DNA from: Acidobacteria bacterium AH-259-G07
GTDB lineage: Bacteria > Acidobacteriota > UBA6911 > RPQK01 > JADFOI01
Reading direction: 5' to 3'
Assembly (NCBI GenBank): GCA_027717925.1
Contig: JALLON010000187.1
Span: forward strand, 1-5,495
Length of the DNA stretch: 5,495 nucleotides
The notes beneath the pieces were generated by a model. The model was given only the letters and a program-made list of their open reading frames with translations. It had not been told where the DNA came from and searched no databases. Shown piece by piece: positions 1-5,423 of this stretch (positions are counted from its first letter, which is position 1; every line of letters begins with the position of its first letter). A program made the translations under genes and the position numbers.

Positions 1-119
1 AGTTCAACAAGAAAATGTTTCGCATAGCCAGGTTTGAGCCGCCGGAAATCGGTGATCTAGGTTGTTTGACGGATCTTCCCCGTAATCTTGAGCGGATTTG
101 TGCCGTTAACCAGCTGTAA
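1..119. other. Unassigned left edge, possibly coding
   Basis: I recognise no gene here. On the plus strand, frame 3 is open from the window start to a TAA at 117-119 (about 38 codons), so it could be the tail of a gene beginning outside the window. On the minus strand a frame reading LVNGTNPLKITGKIRQTT, then a TAG, then ITDFRRLKPGYAKHFLVE also looks protein-like. It would be a remnant interrupted by one stop. The two readings cannot both be real, and neither matches a family I can name. Confidence 0.15.
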
Positions 120-136
120 AAAAGTTAGTTATAAAT

Positions 137-730
137 GTGAGGAGGACACCAAGTAGAGGTCGCCGGGAACCGTTTCACAAAGTCCTCCCAGCCACCTTCG
201 CTCGACTAAAAGGCATTTTGCTCTTCTCAGTTCTGGTCGGCCTCAGTTTTTCAGTTTGGCAAAGTTTCCTTGCCCCAGCCGTGCGTGAGCTTGGCACTGG
301 AGCGATATCTGGTTTTGGCTTGGGTTATGGGCTGGGCGCGGTCTTTACTCGGTTGGGAATCAGTCACAGATTAGACACCGGATCGCTACGTTTGGCAGGA
401 ATTTCTGCTTTGCTCCTTTGTGGGCTGGGCCTGGCCTTAGTCCCTCAGGTCAGCCAGTTGCACCATCTAGTCGTTGTGGGTTTGGTGTGCGGCATGAGCC
501 ATGGGATCTATTATCCCTGCCTGAGTTCGATTGCCTCCGATCGATTTCACCCCTTGCATACCGGCCAGGCGATGACGTTGTACGTTTCGGCTTCTACTGT
601 AGGAATGGCCCTGGGTCCACCCATTTGGGGCGCTATTGCCGACAGGACGGGTTACCCACTCATTTTTGCGGCCTCGGGTTTATTACTTGCTGTCAGCACC
701 ACTATTTTCGTTCTGTCGGTGCGTCGCTAG
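137..730 (+). pseudogene. MFS transporter, C-terminal half only
   Basis: This reads as the second six-helix bundle of a major facilitator superfamily transporter; the substrate cannot be told. Hydrophobic segments lie near residues 25-47, 54-76, 84-103, 107-128, 143-165 and 172-194, which matches TM7-TM12. The fifth carries the usual TM11 pattern with ALGPPIWGAIADRTGY leading into TM12. Whole MFS proteins have about 400 residues and 12 helices; this has 197 and six. The frame is closed by a TAA at 107-109, so no N-terminal half lies upstream in frame, and I see none in the other frames. The GTG at 137 is only the first possible start: the purine-rich GAGGAGGA lies after it, not before. I take it as the tail of a truncated transporter gene; a half-size protein working as a dimer is less likely. 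The C-terminus, ending SVRR, looks natural. Confidence 0.6.
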
Positions 731-801
731 GTGACTTTGGTGCAGGTTTGGTCGGCGTAGCCGAAGGAAACGGGAACTCCTCCCCCTTGGCGATTCATCC
801 C

Positions 802-1176
802 TCAAGCCTCTTCGCATTGCCATTGAAACTCAAAAGGCTTAGCATTGAGCACGGTCAGTCTGCACCATCTGAACAATTCGGAGGCACCGTTGCTCGGAAA
901 GGATTGCAGACGCACATAAACGCCCGAGAACAGATCCAGGATTCGGTACACGCTCACCTCCTCCAGGGCAAAAGCCTCCTCGCCCTCTGGAGAAAGGGCC
1001 ATCAAAGCCTCCAGCACCTGAGCGGCGCTTTGCCGGCCCAAAAGCAGTAACTTCAACCCCCAGATCATCAACCGCACAGAGAAACGGCGCCGAGCGACCA
1101 GCGAATGCGGCAAGATACTGAAGGTGACATGCTCCGAGCGGTCGGGACCTTGGCGGCGGCATAAAAAACGGGGAAT
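802..1176 (-). pseudogene. DUF6431-like transposase-associated protein, N-terminus lost
   Basis: The minus-strand frame ending at the TGA at 802 holds a coherent protein stretch: IPRFLCRRQGPDR, then HVTFSILPHSLVARRRFSV, a hydrophobic helix (LMIWGLKLLLLGRQSAAQV), and a C-terminal part with SVYRILDLFSG. The pattern of a cysteine-containing segment, then 'TFSLLPxxLVPxRRxS', then a long helix recalls DUF6431 proteins, which are often encoded beside insertion-sequence integrases. The N-terminal zinc-ribbon cysteines expected in that family are missing. The recognisable part stops near 1176, where a plus-strand recombinase fragment begins. Just downstream (798 to 727, minus) is a 23-codon frame starting MNRQ with GAGGG before it. 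It might be the decayed start of the element's second ORF. The family assignment is from memory of its pattern and is uncertain. Confidence 0.4.
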
Positions 1177-1277
1177 CGCAAATGACTGGGCACAAGACAC
1201 GTAGCGTGTTTGACCGCTACAACATCGTGAGCGATACTGACCATGCTCCGGACGCTTCCCCAGGCCAGAAGTGGTAA
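1173..1277 (+). pseudogene. Tyrosine recombinase (phage-type integrase), C-terminal fragment
   Basis: About 35 codons encode the end of a phage-integrase-family catalytic domain: ESQMTGHKTRSVFDRY followed by NIVSDTD. In intact enzymes the His of GHK and the Tyr of DRY (codon 1218-1220) are the second histidine and the nucleophile of the active site. The earlier boxes (Arg, Lys, HxxR) are absent, so it cannot act. Compared with the usual 'GVPExVAMQMTGHK', a few codons appear missing between ES and Q. The tail after DTD also diverges: a normal-looking ARSGKVM occurs one frame away at about 1266-1286, suggesting another indel. It marks a lost mobile element or prophage. Its left end abuts the minus-strand DUF6431-like fragment. 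Confidence 0.6.
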
Positions 1278-1435
1278 AGTAATGTGGGAGTGAAATAATC
1301 GCAACTTGAGGGAAGTGAGCTCTGCGTGTCGGCGTCTTACCGTCAGTGACACGGGGTCGGCCGGGTGGAAGCGATAAGCACTGGAGCAGAGCCAGTGCGG
1401 CAGTCGAAAACAATTCATCTAATCGGAGGAAGGAC

Positions 1436-2044
1436 ATGGGAGAAAGCATCATTAGCGTAACCGATGCGGCCAAAGAACAAATCCTGGCGGCTTTAGCACA
1501 AAAGCCGGAGACATCCGCGCTTCGAGTAGAGGCGACAACCAACGGTACTTCCCAGTTTGCCTACAATATGTGTTTGATCGGTGAGGAGGAGAAAGGTTCC
1601 GAGGATGTGCTGGTGGACGTCGCAGGGCTGCAGATTGTGATGGATCCGAAAAGTGCCAAATACTTAAAGGGCGCAACCATTGAGTTCGAAGACAGGATCG
1701 TGGGGAGTGGTTTCAAGTTCGATAATCCGAACCAGCCGGAGATTCCAAAGATCGGCGACGGACCTCGACCGGATCTTACGGGTGCCGTGGCTGAACGAGT
1801 ACAGCAGCTCCTTGACACGGAGTTGAATCCGGCCGTAGCTTCACACGGTGGCATGATTCAGTTTATGGGAGTGCGGGACAACAAGGCATATCTGAGCTTT
1901 GGAGGAGGCTGTCACGGCTGTGGCATGGTCGACGTCACGCTCAAACAGGGTGTGGAAGCGCGGATCAGGGAAGTCGTCCCAGAAATTGAGGAAGTGGTGG
2001 ACACGACGGATCACGCCACGGGTGAAAATCCATACTATACCTGA
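1436..2044 (+). CDS. nfuA: NfuA-like Fe-S cluster carrier/scaffold protein
   Basis: A 202-residue cytoplasmic protein that should assemble or carry a [4Fe-4S] cluster and pass it to client enzymes. Residues about 3-100 form a degenerate A-type (IscA-like) domain ending in the family's GFKFDNPN. The C-terminal CGC cysteines that bind metal in true A-type carriers are absent; the only Cys in this domain is C46. Residues about 113-192 form the NifU C-terminal domain, with VQQLLDTELNPAVASHGG and the cluster-binding pair C159 and C162 in GGGCHGCGM. This two-domain order and length match NfuA. I chose ATG 1436 because GGAGGA (1425-1430) sits five bases upstream and the product then starts at the family's usual N-terminus; the frame stays open upstream to 1346 without family similarity. 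The gene is intact and stands alone, converging on the thiD remnant with only 19 bases between them. I see no convincing promoter in 1278-1425. Confidence 0.92.
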   Translation: MGESIISVTDAAKEQILAALAQKPETSALRVEATTNGTSQFAYNMCLIGEEEKGSEDVLVDVAGLQIVMDPKSAKYLKGATIEFEDRIVGSGFKFDNPNQPEIPKIGDGPRPDLTGAVAERVQQLLDTELNPAVASHGGMIQFMGVRDNKAYLSFGGGCHGCGMVDVTLKQGVEARIREVVPEIEEVVDTTDHATGENPYYT

Positions 2045-2063
2045 GCGCGGCGGGCTCGTATGA

Positions 2064-2808
2064 TTAACTTTTGGCAACAGTTGCGTGTAAATTGACCGGA
2101 CCGTACCCATGTCCCATTCCCGGATTGCTTCGGATCGCTACGGTAACAAATTCTTTCGCACCTTTGACTGCGGCGACGAGGTCTTCGCCCCTGGCTAGTC
2201 GTACCGTGATGGCGGCGGAAAGGACACAGCCTGTCCCGTGTGTGTGGTATTCACCCGCTCGGCCGGCACCACAGAAGATCGACCGGATCCCCGTCGAGAT
2301 GCCCGCCTTTGACGAGGACGCTCTTTACGCCAAGGCTTGAAATGGCAGCGGCCGCTTTTTCCATGGAGAGCAAGTCCGCGACTTCCATCTCGGCCAACTT
2401 TGCGGCCTCCGGCAAGTTTGGCGTTACCAGAAACCCGTTTGAGTTTCCTTTTAAGTGCCCACACGGCATCGTCATCAATCAACGACGCGCCGTGCTTGCT
2501 GACCATGACCGGATCCACCCCTAAAGGGAACGAAAACGTCGCAGCCCGATCCGCGATTGTCTCAATAATTGCCGCGTTTCCCAACCCTCCTGTCTTGGCG
2601 GCCAGCGGTGGGATGTCGTTACCCACGGCGTCGAGCTGTGCGGCGACGAAATCGGGGTTCAGATGCTCAACTGCGGCGACTGTCTGCGTGTTCTGGACCG
2701 TCAGCAGCGTCACGATGCTGGTTCCGTAGACGCCGTCTTGAGGTCGGCCTGGAGCCCTGCTCCGCTTGAAGCATCGGACCCGGCAATGGTCATCGCAACC
2801 GGCGTCAT
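2064..2808 (-). pseudogene. thiD: Hydroxymethylpyrimidine (phosphate) kinase, broken by several deletions
   Basis: ThiD phosphorylates 4-amino-5-hydroxymethyl-2-methylpyrimidine (HMP) to HMP-P and HMP-PP for thiamine synthesis. Its parts lie in order over four frame segments. From ATG 2808: MTPVAMTIAGSDASSGAG then LQADLKT. From 2734: GVYGTSIVTLLTVQNTQ through VDPVMVSKHGASLIDDDAV. From about 2430: LVTPNLPEAAKLAEMEVADL to LVKGGHLDGDPVDLLW. From about 2268: the active-site loop HTHGTGC and the tail GMGHGYGPVN, ending in TAA at 2064. Breaks lie at 2734/2735 (family spacing suggests about 13 bases lost, removing 'FxAH'), within 2431-2440 (about 5 bases lost), and near 2268-2270 (about 5 bases lost, plus roughly eight codons missing before HTHGTGC). 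As written, translation stops after about 31 codons. ATG 2808 overlaps the tenA TGA as ATGA, with GGAGGT at 2815-2820, so it was the last gene of the operon. Identification is firm; exact lesion sizes are inferred. Confidence 0.9.
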
Positions 2809-3428
2809 GGTGGGACCTCCATCGGAGCCGAGAAGAAATCCAATTCACATTGCATTGCATAGCGATATGCGTCGCGACCCGTTGGGCAATCCACGGCCAC
2901 GTTGTCGAGCAGCGATTCCAGTTGTCTAGCCGGTGCCCTGAAGTCGTCACTGGAATAAGTTTTGATCCAGTCTTCGTAAGGGTGCTCCGGCCGCAAGGAA
3001 CCACTCAGCTCGCTTCCCAGAAACGTGTAAAGGCGCATACACGGCACCATTGCTGCGACGATTTCGGCAAGGCTGCCGTGCCAGGCGATGCGGAGCAAGA
3101 AATTGGTGTATGCGGAGGTGGCGGGATAGGGCTCGACGTGGCCGAGGTCGATACCAAGTTTCGCGGCATAGCCGGCGTGCAGCTTCAATTCGTCCACTAC
3201 GCCGGCCATTAGTTGATGGAACAGCCGGACATGTTCCAGATCGTCCGATTTGGCGGCGGCCAGGGCATATGCCCGCAGAAAAGTGCGCAGGAAGAAAGCG
3301 TCCTGAGCCACATAGCGTTTAAACACTTCGCGTTCGAGCGTGCCATCGGCCAGCCCTCGCACGAAGGGATGTTCCAGACAGCGCCGCGTGATCTCCGAGT
3401 TAAGTTGCCACAACAGACCGTGCAGCAT
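2805..3428 (-). CDS. tenA: TenA-family aminopyrimidine aminohydrolase / thiaminase II, cysteine type
   Basis: A 207-residue all-helical cytoplasmic enzyme of the TenA/THI-4 family, which hydrolyses aminopyrimidine breakdown products of thiamine (and thiamine itself in some members) to give HMP for salvage. The catalytic set known from Bacillus subtilis TenA is visible: D43 in AQDAFFL, the nucleophile C130 in the VPC motif (B. subtilis LPC, C135), Y107 in AYTNF and E195 near the C-terminus in CELDFF. HPFVRGLADGTL at 20-31 is the family's N-terminal signature. The length is near the usual 210-235. ATG 3428 directly follows the tenA-like stop (TGA 3429-3431), with GGGAGG at 3434-3439. Its own stop overlaps the thiD start as ATGA, so the three genes form one translationally coupled operon. 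Residues after C130 (MRLYTFLG) differ from the usual aromatic-rich YWLYYEVG, so substrate preference may differ. The frame is intact. Confidence 0.87.
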   Translation of the reverse strand: MLHGLLWQLNSEITRRCLEHPFVRGLADGTLEREVFKRYVAQDAFFLRTFLRAYALAAAKSDDLEHVRLFHQLMAGVVDELKLHAGYAAKLGIDLGHVEPYPATSAYTNFLLRIAWHGSLAEIVAAMVPCMRLYTFLGSELSGSLRPEHPYEDWIKTYSSDDFRAPARQLESLLDNVAVDCPTGRDAYRYAMQCELDFFSAPMEVPP

Positions 3429-4031
3429 TCAACCCTCCCACGTCATCCGCCAAAAGTCCCGTTCGTGGCGCAACACTTCGTTAAACTGTGCCTGCTGGTC
3501 CGCGTGTGGATATTGCTCACAAAGGCGCAGCAGTTGTCGAACGTACTCGACGAATTGGGCGTTGGACCAGCGGTGAATGAACTCGGCGTAGGGCCCGGTC
3601 GCCTCTAGGGCACTCCAGGCGCACAGATAGGACACTTCCGCGCCATACAGGATGGCAAGCAGCACCTCGAACGGCTGCGAATATGCAGACGCAACGAGAA
3701 AGTCAACGTAACGTCTGCAGGTCTGATGAGGGGCCACGTTCAAATCGAGACCCCGTTTCTGTGCATTTTCCTCGAACCAGTCCAGCTCCAAGTCGAGCGC
3801 GGTCAGTCCCCAAATCAGAACCTTCTGCGCCGGTCGCGGCGTTTTCGCGATTGTAACCGCCAGGAACGTCGTAGCTCCCCTGGCGAAGAGGTAATCCTGC
3901 GCTAGCCATCGGCTAAAGGCTTCCTGGGGCAAGTTGCCATCGCGAATAGCCGAGAGGAACTGCGCCTTTGTCGCTTGAGACCAGAGGTCTCCCGCACGAA
4001 CAATCAAGGTAGATTGTTCGAACTCACGCAT
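3429..4031 (-). CDS. TenA-family protein, non-cysteine (E-type)
   Basis: A 200-residue TenA/THI-4-family protein, paralogous to its downstream neighbour. It keeps the core acid D46 in AQDYLF and the C-terminal E190 in HERDFW. The nucleophile segment is different: where the cysteine type has PC, this has YGAEVSYLCAWSALE, with G130 at the cysteine position and E132 two residues on. This fits the TenA_E subgroup, known from plants and bacteria, which also acts in pyrimidine salvage but lacks the catalytic Cys. I chose ATG 4031 (MREFEQS) because AGAGAGG (4041-4047) lies nine bases upstream and family similarity begins there; an in-frame extension to 4178 covers the cysH remnant read in the wrong frame. 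It is the first gene of the tenA-tenA-thiD operon. No promoter or thiamine pyrophosphate riboswitch can be supported upstream. The exact reaction is unproven. Confidence 0.8.
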   Translation of the reverse strand: MREFEQSTLIVRAGDLWSQATKAQFLSAIRDGNLPQEAFSRWLAQDYLFARGATTFLAVTIAKTPRPAQKVLIWGLTALDLELDWFEENAQKRGLDLNVAPHQTCRRYVDFLVASAYSQPFEVLLAILYGAEVSYLCAWSALEATGPYAEFIHRWSNAQFVEYVRQLLRLCEQYPHADQQAQFNEVLRHERDFWRMTWEG

Positions 4032-4087
4032 GGTTTTTCGCCTCTCTAAAATCGGCGGGCATACCCATCCTACGATTGTCTCGCAGA

Positions 4088-4258
4088 TCAATGCATCCCA
4101 CCCTCTCAGGCAGCATTGCTTCCCCACCACCAGCGACCAGCTCGCCGGTCTTCGCCGGAACGAATCGCTCGAGTGCACGGGGCACAGCCGATGCTGCTAT
4201 CGCCTTTATCGTACAGATGATGGTGAGGGACATCATGTTCCCGAATCTAATCCCATCC
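4088..4258 (-). pseudogene. cysH: Adenylylsulfate/PAPS reductase, C-terminal remnant
   Basis: CysH reduces activated sulfate (APS or PAPS) to sulfite using thioredoxin. This minus-strand frame holds its unmistakable tail: IREHDVPHHHLYDKGDSS followed by IGCAPCTRAIRSGEDRRAGR and WWW, about 55 codons. The CAPC pair (Cys codons 4184-4186 and 4175-4177) is the Fe-S ligand motif of the APS-reductase type. It is dead in several ways. The codon before IRE, normally Tyr in 'WDYIRE', is TAG (4247-4249). After WWWGSNAA comes a TGA (4106-4108), then EGGMH and the stop at 4088-4090. The catalytic motif at this place is ECGLH/ECGMH, so the redox Cys has become Gly. All upstream sequence is lost at the junction with a kinase start. 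The remnant ends 57 bases before the tenA-like start. Confidence 0.8.
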
Positions 4259-4313
4259 CACCTTGGCCGATCTTCTCCAGGATCTTGTAGTGGCTAATCG
4301 TTTGGCCGAGCAC
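4233..4313 (-). pseudogene. Ser/Thr protein kinase, N-terminal stub
   Basis: GTG 4313 has a strong ribosome binding site, GGAGGGAGG at 4318-4326, and opens a frame reading VLGQTISHYKILEKIGQGG then MG. This is the usual start of bacterial Hanks-type Ser/Thr kinases ('ISHYKILEKLGxGGMGxVYxAxD'), including the glycine-rich ATP-binding loop. Instead of the following VYKAED and catalytic core, it runs into LDSGT and stops at TGA 4233, because the rest is replaced by the cysH tail in another frame. At most 26 codons would be made. Breakpoint about 4250-4262. Confidence 0.72.
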
Positions 4314-4446
4314 GCTGCCTCCCTCCGTCGCCTGACTTTTTCTGCATCTAACACTTTTAGGATTTTAACTTAAGTGCAGTGCAAAGAGGAGGACTTGCTC
4401 GGAAGAGAAAGGGTCCCCGCCGGCGCTCCAGCGCGGCCTGCCTTAT
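4314..4446 (-). other. Intergenic leader of the kinase stub, AT-rich core
   Basis: No gene is visible between the DUF420 stop and the kinase start. The stretch 4338-4372 is clearly richer in A/T than its surroundings. Read on the minus strand it offers TTAGAT as a possible -10 element, but no good -35 partner at 16-18 bases. It is the most likely place for the promoter that once served the kinase gene and may now drive the tenA operon. Confidence 0.25.
4403..4437 (-). terminator. Possible Rho-independent terminator after the DUF420 remnant
   Basis: On the minus strand, ten bases past the DUF420 stop codon, GCCGCGC-TGGA-GCGC(C)GGC (4437 to 4419) can form a GC-rich 7-bp stem with a four-base loop and one bulged C. 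It is followed by an imperfect pyrimidine run containing TTTCTCTT. The missing clean U-run makes this only a candidate. Confidence 0.3.
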
Positions 4447-4796
4447 CTATTGCGGTGGGTAGAGCCGGTAGAGCATCACATAGACAATGACGCCGCTGAC
4501 TGAGACATAGAGCCAAATCGGAAGGGCCCAGCGGGTAATTTTCACGTGTTTATCAAACTGTGCATTCAAGCCACGATACAGTGCCGTCAACGCCAAAGGA
4601 ACGATAAGGGCGGCGAGTATAATGTGGGAGATGAGGAAGGTGAAGTAGAGTGGGCGCACCCAGCCCTGGCCAGAGAAGGGGATCGAGCCGACCTGATAGT
4701 GGTGTATCAGATAGCAAACGAGAAAAAGGCAGGAGACGCCGAAGGCTGTTACCATGCAGATCTTGTGGCCCGTCACTTTTTTCTGTCGGATGATAC
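4447..4796 (-). pseudogene. DUF420 membrane protein (CtaM/YozB type), N-terminus lost
   Basis: DUF420 proteins are small integral membrane proteins; CtaM of Staphylococcus aureus, a member, is needed for a haem-copper cytochrome oxidase. The frame holds the family's conserved body: HKICM, LIHHYQVGSIPFSGQGW, RPLYFTFLISHIILAALIVP, and WALPIWLYVSVSGVIVYVML. Three membrane helices remain (about residues 6-26, 43-67 and 84-104 counted from the GTG at 4776), including the conserved histidines in HK, HH and SH. Whole members have about 140 residues and four helices. Here the first helix is gone, and upstream similarity (IIRQKKVTGHK) stops at about 4794, where the frame enters sagB sequence. No credible start or ribosome binding site exists; the next upstream stop in frame is a TAG inside the sagB region. 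The C-terminus is intact. Confidence 0.75.
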
Positions 4797-5308
4797 CGCA
4801 GGAGCTGCCACCGCAGTAGGTTCTTCTCCGCTAGCGTGTGCCACGACTGCGCGATAGTCGCCTTCGCGCAGCGGCGTAGCGCAAAGTCCATTGGCCTAAA
4901 ATGGTAGACGCCTGCCGGCAGATCAGGTAGGGCACCGCATACAACGTAGAGTTCCACTTCATAGAGAGCTCCCGTGCAGGAGGCTGCCCGAAACAGTCGT
5001 TCTCCCACTGGAGACCCTCTCCGTTTGGTGACTCCTGCCGAAAAATAGAGCAGCCGCGCCAGATCATTCAGATTTGGAATCCTTTCGTCTTCTCTTGAGG
5101 CGGTGAGTTCCGAGATAGCTGTAAGGGCCGCTATTTCTGTTTCTTTCCGTTGGCGCGGGAGCGCTATTGGCTCCAACTCAGGATAAGTCTTGAAAGGAAT
5201 AGGTTGAGTCGACCAATTCAAATAGTGAGGATCGGTGCGGACGCTCCAATAAGAATGCTTGGTCTGCTCGTGATAATTAAAGGCGGTTTGAATATCTCTA
5301 TTTGACAT
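4773..5308 (-). pseudogene. SagB-type nitroreductase-family dehydrogenase, frameshifted and truncated
   Basis: SagB-type proteins are FMN-dependent oxidoreductases of the nitroreductase fold; some oxidise azolines in peptide natural products, and many stand-alone ones are uncharacterised. The start is intact: MSNRDIQTAFNYHEQTKHSY, ARLLYFSAGVTKR, the signature RAASCTGALYEVELYVVCG, then PAGVYHFRPMDFALRR. At about 4872-4873 one base is missing. Reading on in the other frame restores LREGDYRAVVAHASGEEPTA then VAAPAV, as expected for the family. At about 4790-4797 the similarity ends and DUF420 sequence begins; the restored frame meets TGA at 4773. Intact members have 350 or more residues, so the larger second part, with the remaining FMN-binding segments, is gone. 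I prefer ATG 5308 over the in-frame ATG 5323, since MSNRD is the usual start; neither has a strong ribosome binding site. No maturation or precursor-peptide genes are nearby. Confidence 0.78.
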
Positions 5309-5363
5309 CTGAATCTCACGCATTCGCTCAGGAAGTCATCATCAACTGGATTTCTGGATTTAA

Positions 5364-5388
5364 TAGACTTTCTGTATAATAAAGTCTA
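5364..5388. promoter_or_regulatory. 25-bp perfect palindrome, likely operator
   Basis: TAGACTTT (5364-5371) and AAAGTCTA (5381-5388) are perfect inverted repeats around the nine-base centre CTGTATAAT. The arms flank the -10 box of the plus-strand gene starting at 5424 and lie 56 bases before the divergent sagB-like start. A dimeric repressor bound here would block that promoter. As RNA it would form an 8-bp hairpin, but with no U-run and within the promoter, so a DNA operator is more likely. The regulator is not in the window. Confidence 0.55.
5375..5380 (+). promoter_or_regulatory. -10 promoter element
   Basis: TATAAT, a perfect sigma-70-type -10 hexamer, lies 43 bases before the start codon at 5424, in the only AT-rich part of this intergenic region. 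The best -35 candidate at 17 bases (TTCTGG, 5352-5357) is poor, so the promoter may need an activator. Confidence 0.5.
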
Positions 5389-5423
5389 ACAAAGTTTCCC
5401 CCGGCAGGAGAGGGTAAGAAACA

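Noticed and set aside
418..1050. A 210-residue plus-strand frame overlapping the MFS tail.
   Set aside because: It is out of frame with the membrane-protein coding sequence and shows no family features; it continues antisense to the DUF6431-like fragment.
1346..1435. An N-terminal extension of the NfuA-like protein.
   Set aside because: The extension has no family similarity, and a good ribosome binding site lies just before ATG 1436.
2195..3004. A 269-residue minus-strand frame as one gene.
   Set aside because: Only its middle (about 2734 to 2440) is ThiD; its start is tenA out of frame and its end is thiD out of frame.
4040..4130. A thiamine pyrophosphate (TPP) riboswitch upstream of the tenA operon: minus strand has GGGG, CTGAGA, GATCTG and CGTAGGA in the right order and spacing.
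   Set aside because: The bases GGGG through CTGAGA to ATGCAT are the decayed end of cysH (WWWGSNAA, stop, EGGMH). The ACCC arm needed for the P2 helix is absent and the other helices do not form. The matches are probably chance. A covariance-model search would settle it.
3429..4178. A longer TenA-like protein starting at 4178.
   Set aside because: The extra 49 N-terminal residues are the cysH remnant read in the wrong frame; the ribosome binding site and family similarity both point to ATG 4031.
4024..4236. A 70-residue minus-strand frame just upstream of the tenA-like gene.
   Set aside because: It is an out-of-frame reading of the cysH remnant, whose correct frame has the clear CAPC and WWW motifs.
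4447..5323. A natural SagB-DUF420 fusion or a peptide natural-product cluster.
   Set aside because: The two parts are in different frames, both lack essential halves, and no precursor peptide or cyclodehydratase gene is present.
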